Below the pieces are notes generated by a model. It was not told the origin of the DNA, made no database searches, and saw nothing but the letters and a program-made list of their open reading frames with translations. Shown piece after piece: positions 36,458 through 46,799 of a stretch of DNA of 64,000 nt. Made by a program: the position numbers and the translations under genes. The stretch covers positions 10,812-74,811 of the forward strand of contig NZ_QFNM01000009.1 of the NCBI RefSeq assembly GCF_003248455.1, in the 5' to 3' direction. Within the stretch, counting starts at the first letter, position 1, and each line of letters begins with the position of its first letter. Origin of the DNA: Brevundimonas sp. Its GTDB lineage: Bacteria > Pseudomonadota > Alphaproteobacteria > Caulobacterales > Caulobacteraceae.

Positions 36458-37833
36458 TGGCCGGCCTCCTCAAAGGCTGCGGCGAAGCGGATCGGGCTCA
36501 GGGGTTCGCAGACCCGTGCGACCGCCGCAGCGGCCTCATCGCCCGCCTCGACCGGCGCAGGCCGCACATCCGTATCCACATATTTGGTCACGCCGACCAT
36601 CTGGGCCGCGCCGTTCGCCAGCGCCGCCTCGCGGACCTGACGGGCGCGGGCGATGCGGGGCTGGACGATCCCGCCCTTCAAGGCCTGCACCAAGCCGCCT
36701 TCGCCCTCGATGGCCTGGAACTCGGCCCAGCCGGCCTGGGCCAGGTCATGGGTGCGCGCGTCCAGATACCAGCTGCCTGAGGCCGGATCGTCGACCCGCC
36801 CCAGGTTCGATTCCTCCATCAGGATCAACTGGGTGTTCCGGGCCTGGCGCCGGGCGAAGGCGTCGGGGCGCCCCTCGGCGCGGGTGAAGCCGTCCAGCAC
36901 CACCACGTCCGCCCCGCCGACCGCGCCCGCGAAACCCGCGGCCGTCAGCCGCAGCAGATTGGGCCAGGGATCGCGCGCCGACAGCATCCGCCGCGACGAC
37001 CGCGCCTCGATCACGGCCGGGGCGTCCACGCCGAAGGCGCGCGCCAGGTTCGCCCAGATCAGCCGCATGGCCCGCACCTTGGCCAGGCTGTCGAAATATT
37101 CCTGATCGACCGACAGGCCGACCGCCGTGCCGCGCAGGGCCGCCTCGGCCGTCAGGCCCGCCTCCGTCGCCGCGCGGACATAGGCGACGACGGCGCCGGC
37201 CGCGAACGCCAGCTCCTGGGCGATGGAGCCGCCCGCCTCGTGCGCGACCCGCCCGCCGGCCATGAAGAAACCGGCCTCGGGATAGGCGCCGGCGTGACGC
37301 GCCGCCGCATCGGCGGCCAGGCGCAGATGATCCTCGATGGCGCGCGGCGCCCCGCCCGCTGCGGCGAAGGCCGAGATCGGATCCATGTGAAAACGCAGTT
37401 TCGCGCGCGGCGCGCCCTTGGCGACGACGGCCAGGGCGTCGGCGGCCTCCGGCCCGTCGATCCCGGCGTCCAGCGCGACCGGCGCCAGTTCCAGCGCCAC
37501 CCCCTCCAGCGCCCGGCCCAAAGAGGCGGCTCCAACCAGCAGCCCGCCCGTCAGCAGCACCGAAGCCGCCCCGTTCTCCAGGTCGGTCAGGACGGCGGCG
37601 TTGGCCGCCTCGGGCTCGTCGCCTTCGACCAGGGTCCGCAGGTCCCAGGCCCGCCCCTCGGCGTCTGACGGCCGCGGCGCGAAGATCGGCTGCCCCCCCG
37701 TCGCCTCGGCGTAGAGCGGGCGCGTGACCAGATGGTCGGCGTCCAGATGCAGCAGGCTTTCGAGCGGCCTGTCCTTGAGCGCCTTCTGGGCCGACTCGCG
37801 CCATTCCAGGGGCGTGGGGGTTGGGAAGGTCAT
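36454..37833 (-). CDS. mutA: Methylmalonyl-CoA mutase, small subunit
   Basis: A 459-residue mutase family barrel without a C-terminal cobalamin domain and without the DxHxxG motif, so it is the non-catalytic partner of the large subunit. It keeps the QARNTQLILMEESNLGRVDDPASGSWYLD region. It is shorter than small subunits that retain a degenerate B12 domain (about 600 residues). The TGA/ATG overlap with the large subunit gene supports stoichiometric production. Confidence 0.92.
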   Translation of the reverse strand: MTFPTPTPLEWRESAQKALKDRPLESLLHLDADHLVTRPLYAEATGGQPIFAPRPSDAEGRAWDLRTLVEGDEPEAANAAVLTDLENGAASVLLTGGLLVGAASLGRALEGVALELAPVALDAGIDGPEAADALAVVAKGAPRAKLRFHMDPISAFAAAGGAPRAIEDHLRLAADAAARHAGAYPEAGFFMAGGRVAHEAGGSIAQELAFAAGAVVAYVRAATEAGLTAEAALRGTAVGLSVDQEYFDSLAKVRAMRLIWANLARAFGVDAPAVIEARSSRRMLSARDPWPNLLRLTAAGFAGAVGGADVVVLDGFTRAEGRPDAFARRQARNTQLILMEESNLGRVDDPASGSWYLDARTHDLAQAGWAEFQAIEGEGGLVQALKGGIVQPRIARARQVREAALANGAAQMVGVTKYVDTDVRPAPVEAGDEAAAAVARVCEPLSPIRFAAAFEEAGQ

Positions 37834-37864
37834 GCGACGTTCCCGTTTGTGCAGCGGGCGAGCA

Positions 37865-39844
<1,980 letters not shown>

Positions 39845-39846
39845 GG

Positions 39847-40245
39847 TCAGTCCTTCAGTCTGAAAGCGTCCAACCATTCGGCCAGGCTTTCGGAGTCAGT
39901 GTCGGGGGTAGAAATGTAGGCCGGCAGTAGCGCAAGAACGGCTTCGCGGTCAGCCTCGGGCCAAGTCGTGAAACCTGATGTCTCCAGTTTCAGACGAACC
40001 ATTTCACCGAGTGTTATCCAGCCGTCCCCATAGGGTTCGCGAATAACTCTACGCAGAAATTCCGGAAGGACCCGAGGGATAATCTTGTCAGAATCTATGG
40101 TGGTAGCGGCTCGGAAAAGCAGCAGGTCAACGTCTCGATCAGACCATTCCTCAGGGCGCAAGGCGTCCATCCGGATCAGCCGCTCGCTATCCTCATTTCG
40201 AACGCAGTGGACCGCCGCTGGATCGATGACACCAAGTGAGCCCAT
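39847..40245 (-). CDS. Hypothetical protein inserted between pccB and pccA
   Basis: A 132-residue soluble acidic protein with no family I recognise. Visible segments are LRPEEWSDRDVDLLLFRAATTIDSDKII and GDGWITLGEMVRLKLETSGFTTWPEADR, with a tryptophan-rich C-terminus. ATG 40245 overlaps the pccB stop (TGATG) and the stop lies 2 bases from the pccA start, so it is firmly in the operon. A GTG at 40248 is an alternative start. Its DNA looks less GC-rich than the flanking carboxylase genes, suggesting later insertion. An immunity- or chaperone-like small protein is possible but unproven. Confidence 0.65.
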   Translation of the reverse strand: MGSLGVIDPAAVHCVRNEDSERLIRMDALRPEEWSDRDVDLLLFRAATTIDSDKIIPRVLPEFLRRVIREPYGDGWITLGEMVRLKLETSGFTTWPEADREAVLALLPAYISTPDTDSESLAEWLDAFRLKD

Positions 40246-41780
40246 CACAGCGGAATGTTGTCGTGCTTCTTCCAGGGGTTCTCCTGGACCTTGTTCTTCA
40301 GCGTCCGCAGGGCCTTCACCAGCCGCCGCCGCGTGCCGTGGGGCATGATGACGTCGTCGATGTATCCCAGGCCCGCCGCCACGAACGGATTGGCGAAGCG
40401 GTCCTTGTACTCGGCCTCGCGCGCGGCCAGGGCCGCCGGATCGCCGGCCTCCTTGCGGAAGATGATCTCGACCGCCCCCTTGGCGCCCATGACGGCGATC
40501 TCGGCGGTGGGCCAGGCGTAGTTGACGTCGCCGCGCAGGTGCTTGGAGCTCATCACGTCATAGGCGCCGCCATAGGCCTTGCGCGTGATCAGGGTCAGTT
40601 TCGGCACCGTCGCCTCGGCATAGGCGAACAGCAGCTTGGCTCCGTGCTTGATCAGGGCGCCGTACTCCTGCTTCGTCCCCGGCATGAAGCCCGGCACGTC
40701 CACCAGCGTCACCAGCGGAATGTCGAAGGCGTCGCAGAAGCGCACGAACCGGGCGGCCTTGCGGCTTGAATCGATGTCCAGCACACCCGCCAGAACCTGG
40801 GGCTGGTTGGCGACGATGCCGACCGTCTGGCCGTCCAGCCGGCCGAAGCCGGTGATGATGTTCTTGGCGAAGTCGGCCCCGATCTCGAAGAAGTCGGCCT
40901 CGTCGACCACCTTCAGGATCAGCTCCTTCATGTCATAGGGCTGGTTCGGATTGGCCGGGACCAGGGTGTCCAGCGAGGGCTCGTCGCGATCCGGCTCGTC
41001 ATAGCTCTCGCGCACCGGCGGCTTTTCGCGGTTCGACAGGGGCAAAAAGCCGATCAGGCGGCGGACCTCCGACAGGGCCTCCAGATCGTTCTCGAACGCC
41101 CCGTCCGCCACGCCCGACTTGCCCGCATGGACCCGCGCGCCGCCCAGGTCCTCGTGGCTGACCACCTCGTTGGTGACGGTCTTCACCACGTCCGGGCCGG
41201 TCACGTACATGTAGGAGGTGTCCTTCACCATGAAGATGAAGTCGGTGATGGCCGGCGAATAGACGTCGCCGCCCGCGCAAGGGCCCATGATGACGCTGAT
41301 CTGGGGGATGACGCCAGATGCCAGGGTGTTCTGCAGGAAGATGTCGGCGTAACCGGCCAGGCTCTCCACCCCCTCCTGAATGCGCGCGCCGCCCGCATCG
41401 AACAGGCCGATGATCGGCGCGCCCGCGGTCAGGGCCATCTTCTGCAGCTTGACGATCTTGGCCGCATGGGCGCCCGACAGCGAGCCGCCGAAGACGGTGA
41501 AATCCTTGGAGAAGACATAGACCAGCCGCCCGCCGATGGTCCCGCGCCCCGTCACCACCCCGTCCCCGGGGATGCGCTGATCCTGCATGCCGAAGTCGTG
41601 GCTGCGGTGCTCCACGAACATGTCGGTCTCCTCGAAGGAGCCTTCGTCCAGCAGCACGTCGATCCGTTCGCGCGCGGTCAGCTTGCCCTTGGCGTGCTGG
41701 GCGGCGATACGCTTTTCCCCGCCGCCCAATTTCGCGGCGGCGCGGCGGCGCTCCAGTTCTTCGAGGATGGCTTGGGTCAT
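40245..41780 (-). CDS. pccB: Propionyl-CoA carboxylase, carboxyltransferase beta subunit
   Basis: A 511-residue carboxyltransferase with the two crotonase-like halves of the family. FGGSLSGAHAAKIVKLQ and GPCAGGDVYSPAITDFIFM appear in the first half; the second has FCDAFDIPLVTLVDVPGFMPG and RKAYGGAYDVMSSKHLRGD. It transfers CO2 from biotin to propionyl-CoA. It is the first gene of the propionate operon, divergent from a PccR-like regulator. Confidence 0.96.
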   Translation of the reverse strand: MTQAILEELERRRAAAKLGGGEKRIAAQHAKGKLTARERIDVLLDEGSFEETDMFVEHRSHDFGMQDQRIPGDGVVTGRGTIGGRLVYVFSKDFTVFGGSLSGAHAAKIVKLQKMALTAGAPIIGLFDAGGARIQEGVESLAGYADIFLQNTLASGVIPQISVIMGPCAGGDVYSPAITDFIFMVKDTSYMYVTGPDVVKTVTNEVVSHEDLGGARVHAGKSGVADGAFENDLEALSEVRRLIGFLPLSNREKPPVRESYDEPDRDEPSLDTLVPANPNQPYDMKELILKVVDEADFFEIGADFAKNIITGFGRLDGQTVGIVANQPQVLAGVLDIDSSRKAARFVRFCDAFDIPLVTLVDVPGFMPGTKQEYGALIKHGAKLLFAYAEATVPKLTLITRKAYGGAYDVMSSKHLRGDVNYAWPTAEIAVMGAKGAVEIIFRKEAGDPAALAAREAEYKDRFANPFVAAGLGYIDDVIMPHGTRRRLVKALRTLKNKVQENPWKKHDNIPL

Positions 41781-41840
41781 GTTCCGTTCGACCGTCCCTG
41801 TTGTTGTTCGCTGTTCTTGTCCTATGGAGTGGCGACTTCA

Positions 41841-41926
41841 TCGCAAATACGCAAATGCAACTTCGCAAAAAGTGTGGAACTGCGCGGGCTTGCAAAGGAC
41901 GCCGAGATGATTTGCAAAGTTGCGAA
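41841..41926. promoter_or_regulatory. Operator region for PccR-like regulator (pccB/pccR divergent promoter)
   Basis: TTTGCGAAGTTGC on the minus strand (41869-41857) and TTTGCAAAGTTGC on the plus strand (41911-41923) form an inverted pair identical at 12 of 13 bases. Further CGCAAAT (41842-41848, 41850-41856) and CTTGCAAAG (41889-41897) half-sites lie around and between. RamB/PccR-type regulators bind TTTGCAAA-like sequences, so this is very likely their target. The plus-strand copy touches the regulator's start codon, implying autoregulation. Confidence 0.75.
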
Positions 41927-43362
41927 TGGCTGAGAAGCTTTTCCTGGGCGCAAAGCTGCGCAAGCTGCGCGAGGCGCGCGGCTGGACACTGGAGGCCTGC
42001 GCCGAACGGCTGGGCCTGTCGCCGTCCTATCTGTCGCAGATCGAGACCAACCAGCGCCCCGCCACCGCGCGGGTGCTGATCGCCCTGACCCGCGCCTTTC
42101 ACGTCGACGCCAGCCTGTTCGACCTGGAGGGCGACGCCCGCCTGATCGCCGACCTGCGCGAAGCCACCACCGATGTCGCGGGCCCCATTAGCGGGGGCGC
42201 GGAGCCGCCCACAGCCGCCGAACTGAAGCAGGCGGTGGCGAACACCCCGCGCCTGGCCCGCCAGTTCCTGGCCCTGCACCAGACCTTCCGCCGTCTGGAT
42301 GAGCGGGTGAAGGCGCTGGACGACACCCTGGGCCGTGACGAACACGGCGCCAGCGTCGCCTTGCTGCCCTATGAGGAGGTGCGGGACTTCTTCCACTATC
42401 GCGACAACTACATCGACGCCCTGGACACGGCGGCGGAAGGGCTGTCGGCGTCGGTGGCGCGCGACGGCCAGATCGAACGGGCTTTGGAGACGGTGCTGGC
42501 GAACCTGCATGGCGTGCGGGTGGTCGATGTGGCGGGCCAGGCGGCGCTGCGCCGCTACGACCCCGCCAGCCGCGTTCTGACGCTGGACGCCTGGCAGCCC
42601 GGCGCGACCCGGTCGTTTCAGTTGGCGCACCAGTTGGCCCTGCTGTCGTTCCGCGACCTGATCGAGACCGAGCTTGACCAGGCCGCTTTCCGCACCGACA
42701 CGGCGCGCGACGTGGCCCGCGTGGGCCTGGCCAACTACGCCGCCGGCGCCCTGCTGCTGCCCTATCGCGCCTTCCTGGAGGCGGCGCGTCAGGAAAAGCA
42801 CGACATCGACCGGCTGCGGACCCGGTTCCAGGTCAGTTTCGAACAGGTCTGCCATCGTCTGTCGACGCTGCAGCGACCCGGCTGGCGCGGCGTGCCCTTC
42901 TATTTCGCCCGCGTCGACATGGCCGGCAACATCACCAAGCGCCACAGCGCGACGCGCTTCCAGTTCGCCCGCTTCGGCGGCGCCTGTCCCCTGTGGAACG
43001 TGCACGAAGCCTTCGCCACGCCGGACCGGATCGGGGTGCAGCTGGCCGAGATGCCGGATGGATCGCGCTACATCTCCATCGCCCGCAGCGTGTCCAAGGC
43101 CAGCGGCTCCTATCTGGCCAACGACCGCCGCTACGCCCTGTCGCTGGGCTGCGAGGTCGAGCACGCCGGGTCGCTGGTCTATGCGGCGGGCCTGGACCTG
43201 AACGGCCCGGCGACGCGAATCGGCGTCAGCTGCCGCATCTGCGAGCGCACCGATTGCACCCAACGCGCCTTTCCGCCGCTGGACCGCGCCTTGCGGGTGC
43301 CCGAGAACGAACGCGGCGTCATCCCCTATGTGCTGGATGGTCCGCGCCCCGACCGCTATTGA
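41926..43362 (+). CDS. pccR: PccR-like ScfR family transcriptional regulator of propionate metabolism
   Basis: A 478-residue XRE-type regulator. The N-terminal HTH (residues 8-63) includes WTLEACAERLGLSPSYLSQIETNQRPAT. A degenerate IrrE-like segment HQLAL appears near 225-230, and the ScfR C-terminal domain ends in CRICERTDC. Known PccR senses propionyl-CoA or related acyl-CoA and activates propionyl-CoA carboxylase; the same divergent gene order is seen here. ATG 41926 is preferred over the TTG at 41920. Confidence 0.88.
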   Translation: MAEKLFLGAKLRKLREARGWTLEACAERLGLSPSYLSQIETNQRPATARVLIALTRAFHVDASLFDLEGDARLIADLREATTDVAGPISGGAEPPTAAELKQAVANTPRLARQFLALHQTFRRLDERVKALDDTLGRDEHGASVALLPYEEVRDFFHYRDNYIDALDTAAEGLSASVARDGQIERALETVLANLHGVRVVDVAGQAALRRYDPASRVLTLDAWQPGATRSFQLAHQLALLSFRDLIETELDQAAFRTDTARDVARVGLANYAAGALLLPYRAFLEAARQEKHDIDRLRTRFQVSFEQVCHRLSTLQRPGWRGVPFYFARVDMAGNITKRHSATRFQFARFGGACPLWNVHEAFATPDRIGVQLAEMPDGSRYISIARSVSKASGSYLANDRRYALSLGCEVEHAGSLVYAAGLDLNGPATRIGVSCRICERTDCTQRAFPPLDRALRVPENERGVIPYVLDGPRPDRY

Positions 43363-43370
43363 TCGCGGAC

Positions 43371-44408
43371 ATGACTTCAAACGCACACATTGGCGTCGCC
43401 GTCGTCGGCTACGGCCTGGCCGGACAGACGTTCCACGCACCGCTGATCCAGGCCACGCCAGGCCTGGCCCTGCGCGCTGTCGTCTCCTCGCGGCCCGAGG
43501 CCGTGCACGCCGATCTGCCGGATTTAGAGGTGCTGCCCGATCTGGACGCGGCCCTGGCGCGCGCCGACATCGGCCTGATCGTCGTGGCCACGCCCGACGC
43601 CCTGCACGCCGAACAGTCGATCGCCGCCCTGAAGGCCGGAAAGTCTGTGGTGGTGGACAAGCCCTTCGCCGCCGCGCTGACCGAAGCGGAAGGCGTCGCC
43701 GCTGTGGCGGCCCAGGCGCCGGGCGTCTTCAGCGTCTTCCAGAACCGTCGCTGGGACGCCGATTTCCTGACCCTGCGCCGCCTGCTCGCCGAGGGCGAAC
43801 TGGGCCAGATCGCCGTGTTCGAAAGCCATTACGACCGTTTCCGCCCCGCCGTGACCGACCGATGGAAGGACAGGCGCGACGGCGGGGTCTGGGCCGATCT
43901 GGGGCCGCATCTGGTCGATCAGGCGGTCCAGCTGTTCGGCCCGCCGCTGGGCGTCTACGCCGATCTGCAGGCCCAGCGTCACGGCGCGGCGGCCATCGAC
44001 TACGCCCACGTCCTGCTGCGCTACGACCGGCTTCGGGTGATCCTGAACATGGGACACCTCGTCGCCGAATCCGGCCTGCGCTACGTGGTGCATGGCGACC
44101 GCGGCAGTTTCATCAAACACGGCCTGGACCCCCAGGAGGGCCAGTCCAAGGCGGGCCTGCGTCCCGGCGACGCGGACTGGGGGATCGAACCCTGCCCCGG
44201 CGTGCTGACCACGATCAGGGACGGCCGGCCCGTCCGCACGACGCCTGCGCCCGAACGCGGCGACTATCCGGCCTTTTACGCCGCCATGCGCGACGCCATC
44301 CGGGGCGAAGGCCTGCCGCCCGTCCCCGCCGATCAAGCCCTCGCGGTGATGCGCATCCTCGACGCCGGCCTGCGGAGTTCGGCCGAAAGACGCGAGATCG
44401 CGCTTTAA
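43371..44408 (+). CDS. Gfo/Idh/MocA family oxidoreductase
   Basis: A 345-residue NAD(P)-dependent oxidoreductase. The Rossmann fold opens GVAVVGYGLAGQTFHAPLI (near 8-26), with VVVDKPFAA (EKP-type catalytic motif, Lys near 103) and GGVWADLGPHLVDQAV supplying the second half of the active site. Substrates are usually sugars or inositols. It starts 9 bases after the pccR stop and may be read from that transcript, though no metabolic link is apparent. Confidence 0.92.
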   Translation: MTSNAHIGVAVVGYGLAGQTFHAPLIQATPGLALRAVVSSRPEAVHADLPDLEVLPDLDAALARADIGLIVVATPDALHAEQSIAALKAGKSVVVDKPFAAALTEAEGVAAVAAQAPGVFSVFQNRRWDADFLTLRRLLAEGELGQIAVFESHYDRFRPAVTDRWKDRRDGGVWADLGPHLVDQAVQLFGPPLGVYADLQAQRHGAAAIDYAHVLLRYDRLRVILNMGHLVAESGLRYVVHGDRGSFIKHGLDPQEGQSKAGLRPGDADWGIEPCPGVLTTIRDGRPVRTTPAPERGDYPAFYAAMRDAIRGEGLPPVPADQALAVMRILDAGLRSSAERREIAL

Positions 44409-44556
44409 CACCTGATCCCGGCCGTCATCTCCAGTCACACCTGCCCGCCCGCAAGCCGGTTGACGGGACTCGACGCAACCGTCGCAGGCGGTCGCGTCGT
44501 CAACGATCGACAGACGACCGGCTTCCGTCGCCGCTGGGTTCGTGCGATGGCGGGGC

Positions 44557-45210
44557 ATGACTAAGACGACGCCCAAAACTCGACCCAAGGCGCGCCCCTT
44601 CCCGACCCTGGCGCTGGAGACCGTGCTGATCCAGCGCGTCGGCGGCCTGGTGTGCGGGGTGGACGAGGCGGGGCGCGGTCCCTGGGCGGGGCCGGTGTCG
44701 GCCGCGGCCGTGATCCTGAACCCCGACGATCTGCCCGCCGGCATCGACGACTCCAAGGCCCTGACCGAAAAGCGCCGCGCCGCGCTGGAGCCGGAGATAA
44801 AGACCCGCGCCGTCGCCTGGGGCGTCGGCTTCGCCTCGGTGGAGGAGATCGAGGACCTGAACATCCTGCACGCCACCGGTCTGGCCATGTGCCGCGCCAT
44901 CGAGGCGCTGGCGGTCCAGCCCGTCGCGGCCCTGGTCGACGGCGCCTACCGGTTCAAGCTGCCGTGCGAAATCCAGACGGTGGTCGGCGGCGACGGCCTG
45001 TCCCTGTCCATCGCGGCCGCCTCGATCCTGGCCAAGACCGCGCGTGACCGGCTGATGATCGACCTGGACGCCCAATATCCCGGCTACGGCTTCGCCGCGC
45101 ACAAGGGCTACAACGCTCCGATCCATCAGCACGCCCTGAAAACGCTTGGTCCCTGCCCCGCGCACCGGCGGGGCTGGTCCCCGATCAAGGCCCTGCTGGA
45201 AGAGGCCTGA
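44557..45210 (+). CDS. rnhB: Ribonuclease HII
   Basis: 217 residues. It removes RNA from RNA-DNA hybrids and single ribonucleotides. The acidic active site is visible: VCGVDEAGRGPWAGPV (DEAGRG near 29-34), IDDSKALTEKRR, ALVDGAYRFKL, and SIAAASILAKTARDRLM. ATG 44557 with upstream GGCGGGG is taken as start; the upstream ATG at 44542 lacks a ribosome site. Confidence 0.95.
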   Translation: MTKTTPKTRPKARPFPTLALETVLIQRVGGLVCGVDEAGRGPWAGPVSAAAVILNPDDLPAGIDDSKALTEKRRAALEPEIKTRAVAWGVGFASVEEIEDLNILHATGLAMCRAIEALAVQPVAALVDGAYRFKLPCEIQTVVGGDGLSLSIAAASILAKTARDRLMIDLDAQYPGYGFAAHKGYNAPIHQHALKTLGPCPAHRRGWSPIKALLEEA

Positions 45211-45217
45211 CCGCGCG

Positions 45218-45550
45218 TCAGATATGCATGAAGCCGCCCAGCAGGGCGCCCAGCAGGGCCGCGACCGCTGCACCCGCCACCATCATCATCCAGCGCGGCG
45301 GCGGCGACAGCTCCGGCTCCTGGTCGACCGGCTCGACCGGGGCGACGGGTTCGGCCGACCGGGCGTAGCGGGCGGCGTTGTGGGTGAAGACGGGTCGCGC
45401 CTGGGCAGGGGACGTATCCCAAGACCGGTCCGCCCGGGCCTCGCACGGCGGCGCCCAGGAGCGCGGTTCGGCCGGCGCGACCGTGCCTTCCGCGCCGATG
45501 TCGGCGTCGGCGCGGGGCCTGGGGCGGGCGGTGTCGAAACGCGGTTCCAT
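45218..45550 (-). CDS. Small tail-anchored membrane protein, hypothetical
   Basis: A 110-residue protein with a Pro/Ala/Glu-rich, probably disordered N-terminal 85 residues and one C-terminal transmembrane helix (WMMMVAGAAVAALLGALLGGF). No family is recognised. It lies convergent to rnhB with a 7-base gap and downstream of the methyltransferase gene on the same strand. Confidence 0.6.
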   Translation of the reverse strand: MEPRFDTARPRPRADADIGAEGTVAPAEPRSWAPPCEARADRSWDTSPAQARPVFTHNAARYARSAEPVAPVEPVDQEPELSPPPRWMMMVAGAAVAALLGALLGGFMHI

Positions 45551-45611
45551 GCACCGACAACGGCAGGCCCCGATTCGCGTTCCAGGGTGAGTCGTGTTGT
45601 TTTTCCGACGA

Positions 45612-46652
45612 TTATGCGGCGACCGGCAGGGCCACGGGCCGGTCCGTCACCACGAACAGCTGCTCCACATTGCGCAGCCGCCCGACCTGTCCGACCTTCT
45701 CGCCCTTGGGATTGTGGATGCCGATCCGGGCGCCGACATAGCGGGGATGGGCCACCTCGATCACCTGCACATGGCCCCGCAACGACAGCATCTCGACCAG
45801 TTCGGCGCGGCTCAGATAGCCCTCGTCGTTGAAGCTGACGATCAGGTTCGGCGCCCGGATCCGCTCCACCACCGACCGCAGGGCCGGGCCGATGCCGGGG
45901 CGGCTGTTGAAGGCGCTCTTGCGGGTCCGCACGTCCACCCGCTTGTTGGCCACCCCATAGGTCTCGGGCCGGTCCCACAGCACCAGGCTTTCCCAACAGT
46001 GGTAGTTGGCCAGATAGGAGTGCTGGTTGTAGGGCGGGTCCAGATAGACCAGGTCGGCCTCCACCTGATCGGCCATGGCCACCGCATCGCCCTGGGTCGC
46101 CCGACAGGGGCCGCCCGCCACGGCCGGAACCAGGTCCGGCGTCCGCAACTCCAGCGGCTTCAGCGCGCGCGGCGCCCACTGCTTCATATAGGCCATCTGC
46201 ACGCCGGCCGTGGAATCCACCCGGTCGGCCGCCTCCATCAGGCTGACCAGGACGATGGCCTTCAGTTCGGGCTCCAGCCCCATCGCCTCGATCCGTTCGC
46301 GCATCGCGTCGATCCGGGCGCCGTTGTCGGGGTGGAAATAGCGGGCGTCGCGGCAGAAGGCCTGAGTGAACCAGCCGGCCTGGGGCTTAACCGTTCGCAA
46401 CTCGGCCAGCACCGCCTCGGCCCGCGCGATCCACCGCGCCCGATCCGCCTGGACATAGGTCGTCGCCAGGGCGTGGGCATAGGCGTTCACATCGTTCGAC
46501 CAGACCTGGAATCCCTGCTTCTTCAGGGCGTGGCCGACCCTCGCCGTGCCGGAGAACAGGTCGCAGACCCGCCCGCCCTGCGGCAGCACCCCCGCCACCG
46601 CCCCGGTCACATGGCCCAGCAGGGCGCGCTTGGAGCCGATGTATTTGATCAT
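45612..46652 (-). CDS. D12-class N6-adenine DNA methyltransferase
   Basis: A 346-residue alpha-class (Dam/DpnM-type) methyltransferase. The N-terminus MIKYIGSKRALLGHV and the SAM-binding DLFSGTARVGHALKK (FxGxG-like motif near 32-46) come first. The catalytic DPPYN lies near 200-204 within VYLDPPYNQHSYLANYH. It methylates adenine in DNA. No restriction endonuclease or repressor adjoins it, so it is a solitary methyltransferase; the target site cannot be read. The frame is open far upstream across poxB, but ATG 46652 gives the family N-terminus. Confidence 0.88.
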   Translation of the reverse strand: MIKYIGSKRALLGHVTGAVAGVLPQGGRVCDLFSGTARVGHALKKQGFQVWSNDVNAYAHALATTYVQADRARWIARAEAVLAELRTVKPQAGWFTQAFCRDARYFHPDNGARIDAMRERIEAMGLEPELKAIVLVSLMEAADRVDSTAGVQMAYMKQWAPRALKPLELRTPDLVPAVAGGPCRATQGDAVAMADQVEADLVYLDPPYNQHSYLANYHCWESLVLWDRPETYGVANKRVDVRTRKSAFNSRPGIGPALRSVVERIRAPNLIVSFNDEGYLSRAELVEMLSLRGHVQVIEVAHPRYVGARIGIHNPKGEKVGQVGRLRNVEQLFVVTDRPVALPVAA

Positions 46653-46799
46653 GCCGCCGCCCGATTCATCGCCGCAGCATAGCCGCTTCGCCGCGAGGCG
46701 ACAGATCGCACGCAGCCGAACGCCGTCCCGCGCATTGTTAAGCTGGACCGGGCGCATCGAGCGCCCGCCGCAGACAGCGGACCTATCGGGGATTTGAAC

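Noticed and set aside
36454..37833. Small mutase subunit as a truncated pseudogene because it lacks the B12 domain
   Set aside because: Frame, motifs and coupled overlap are intact; short non-catalytic partners without this domain are a plausible normal form.
40999..43440. 813-codon minus-strand open frame across pccR and the pccB start
   Set aside because: Part of it is an alternative frame of pccB and the rest is antisense to pccR; no coherent domain.
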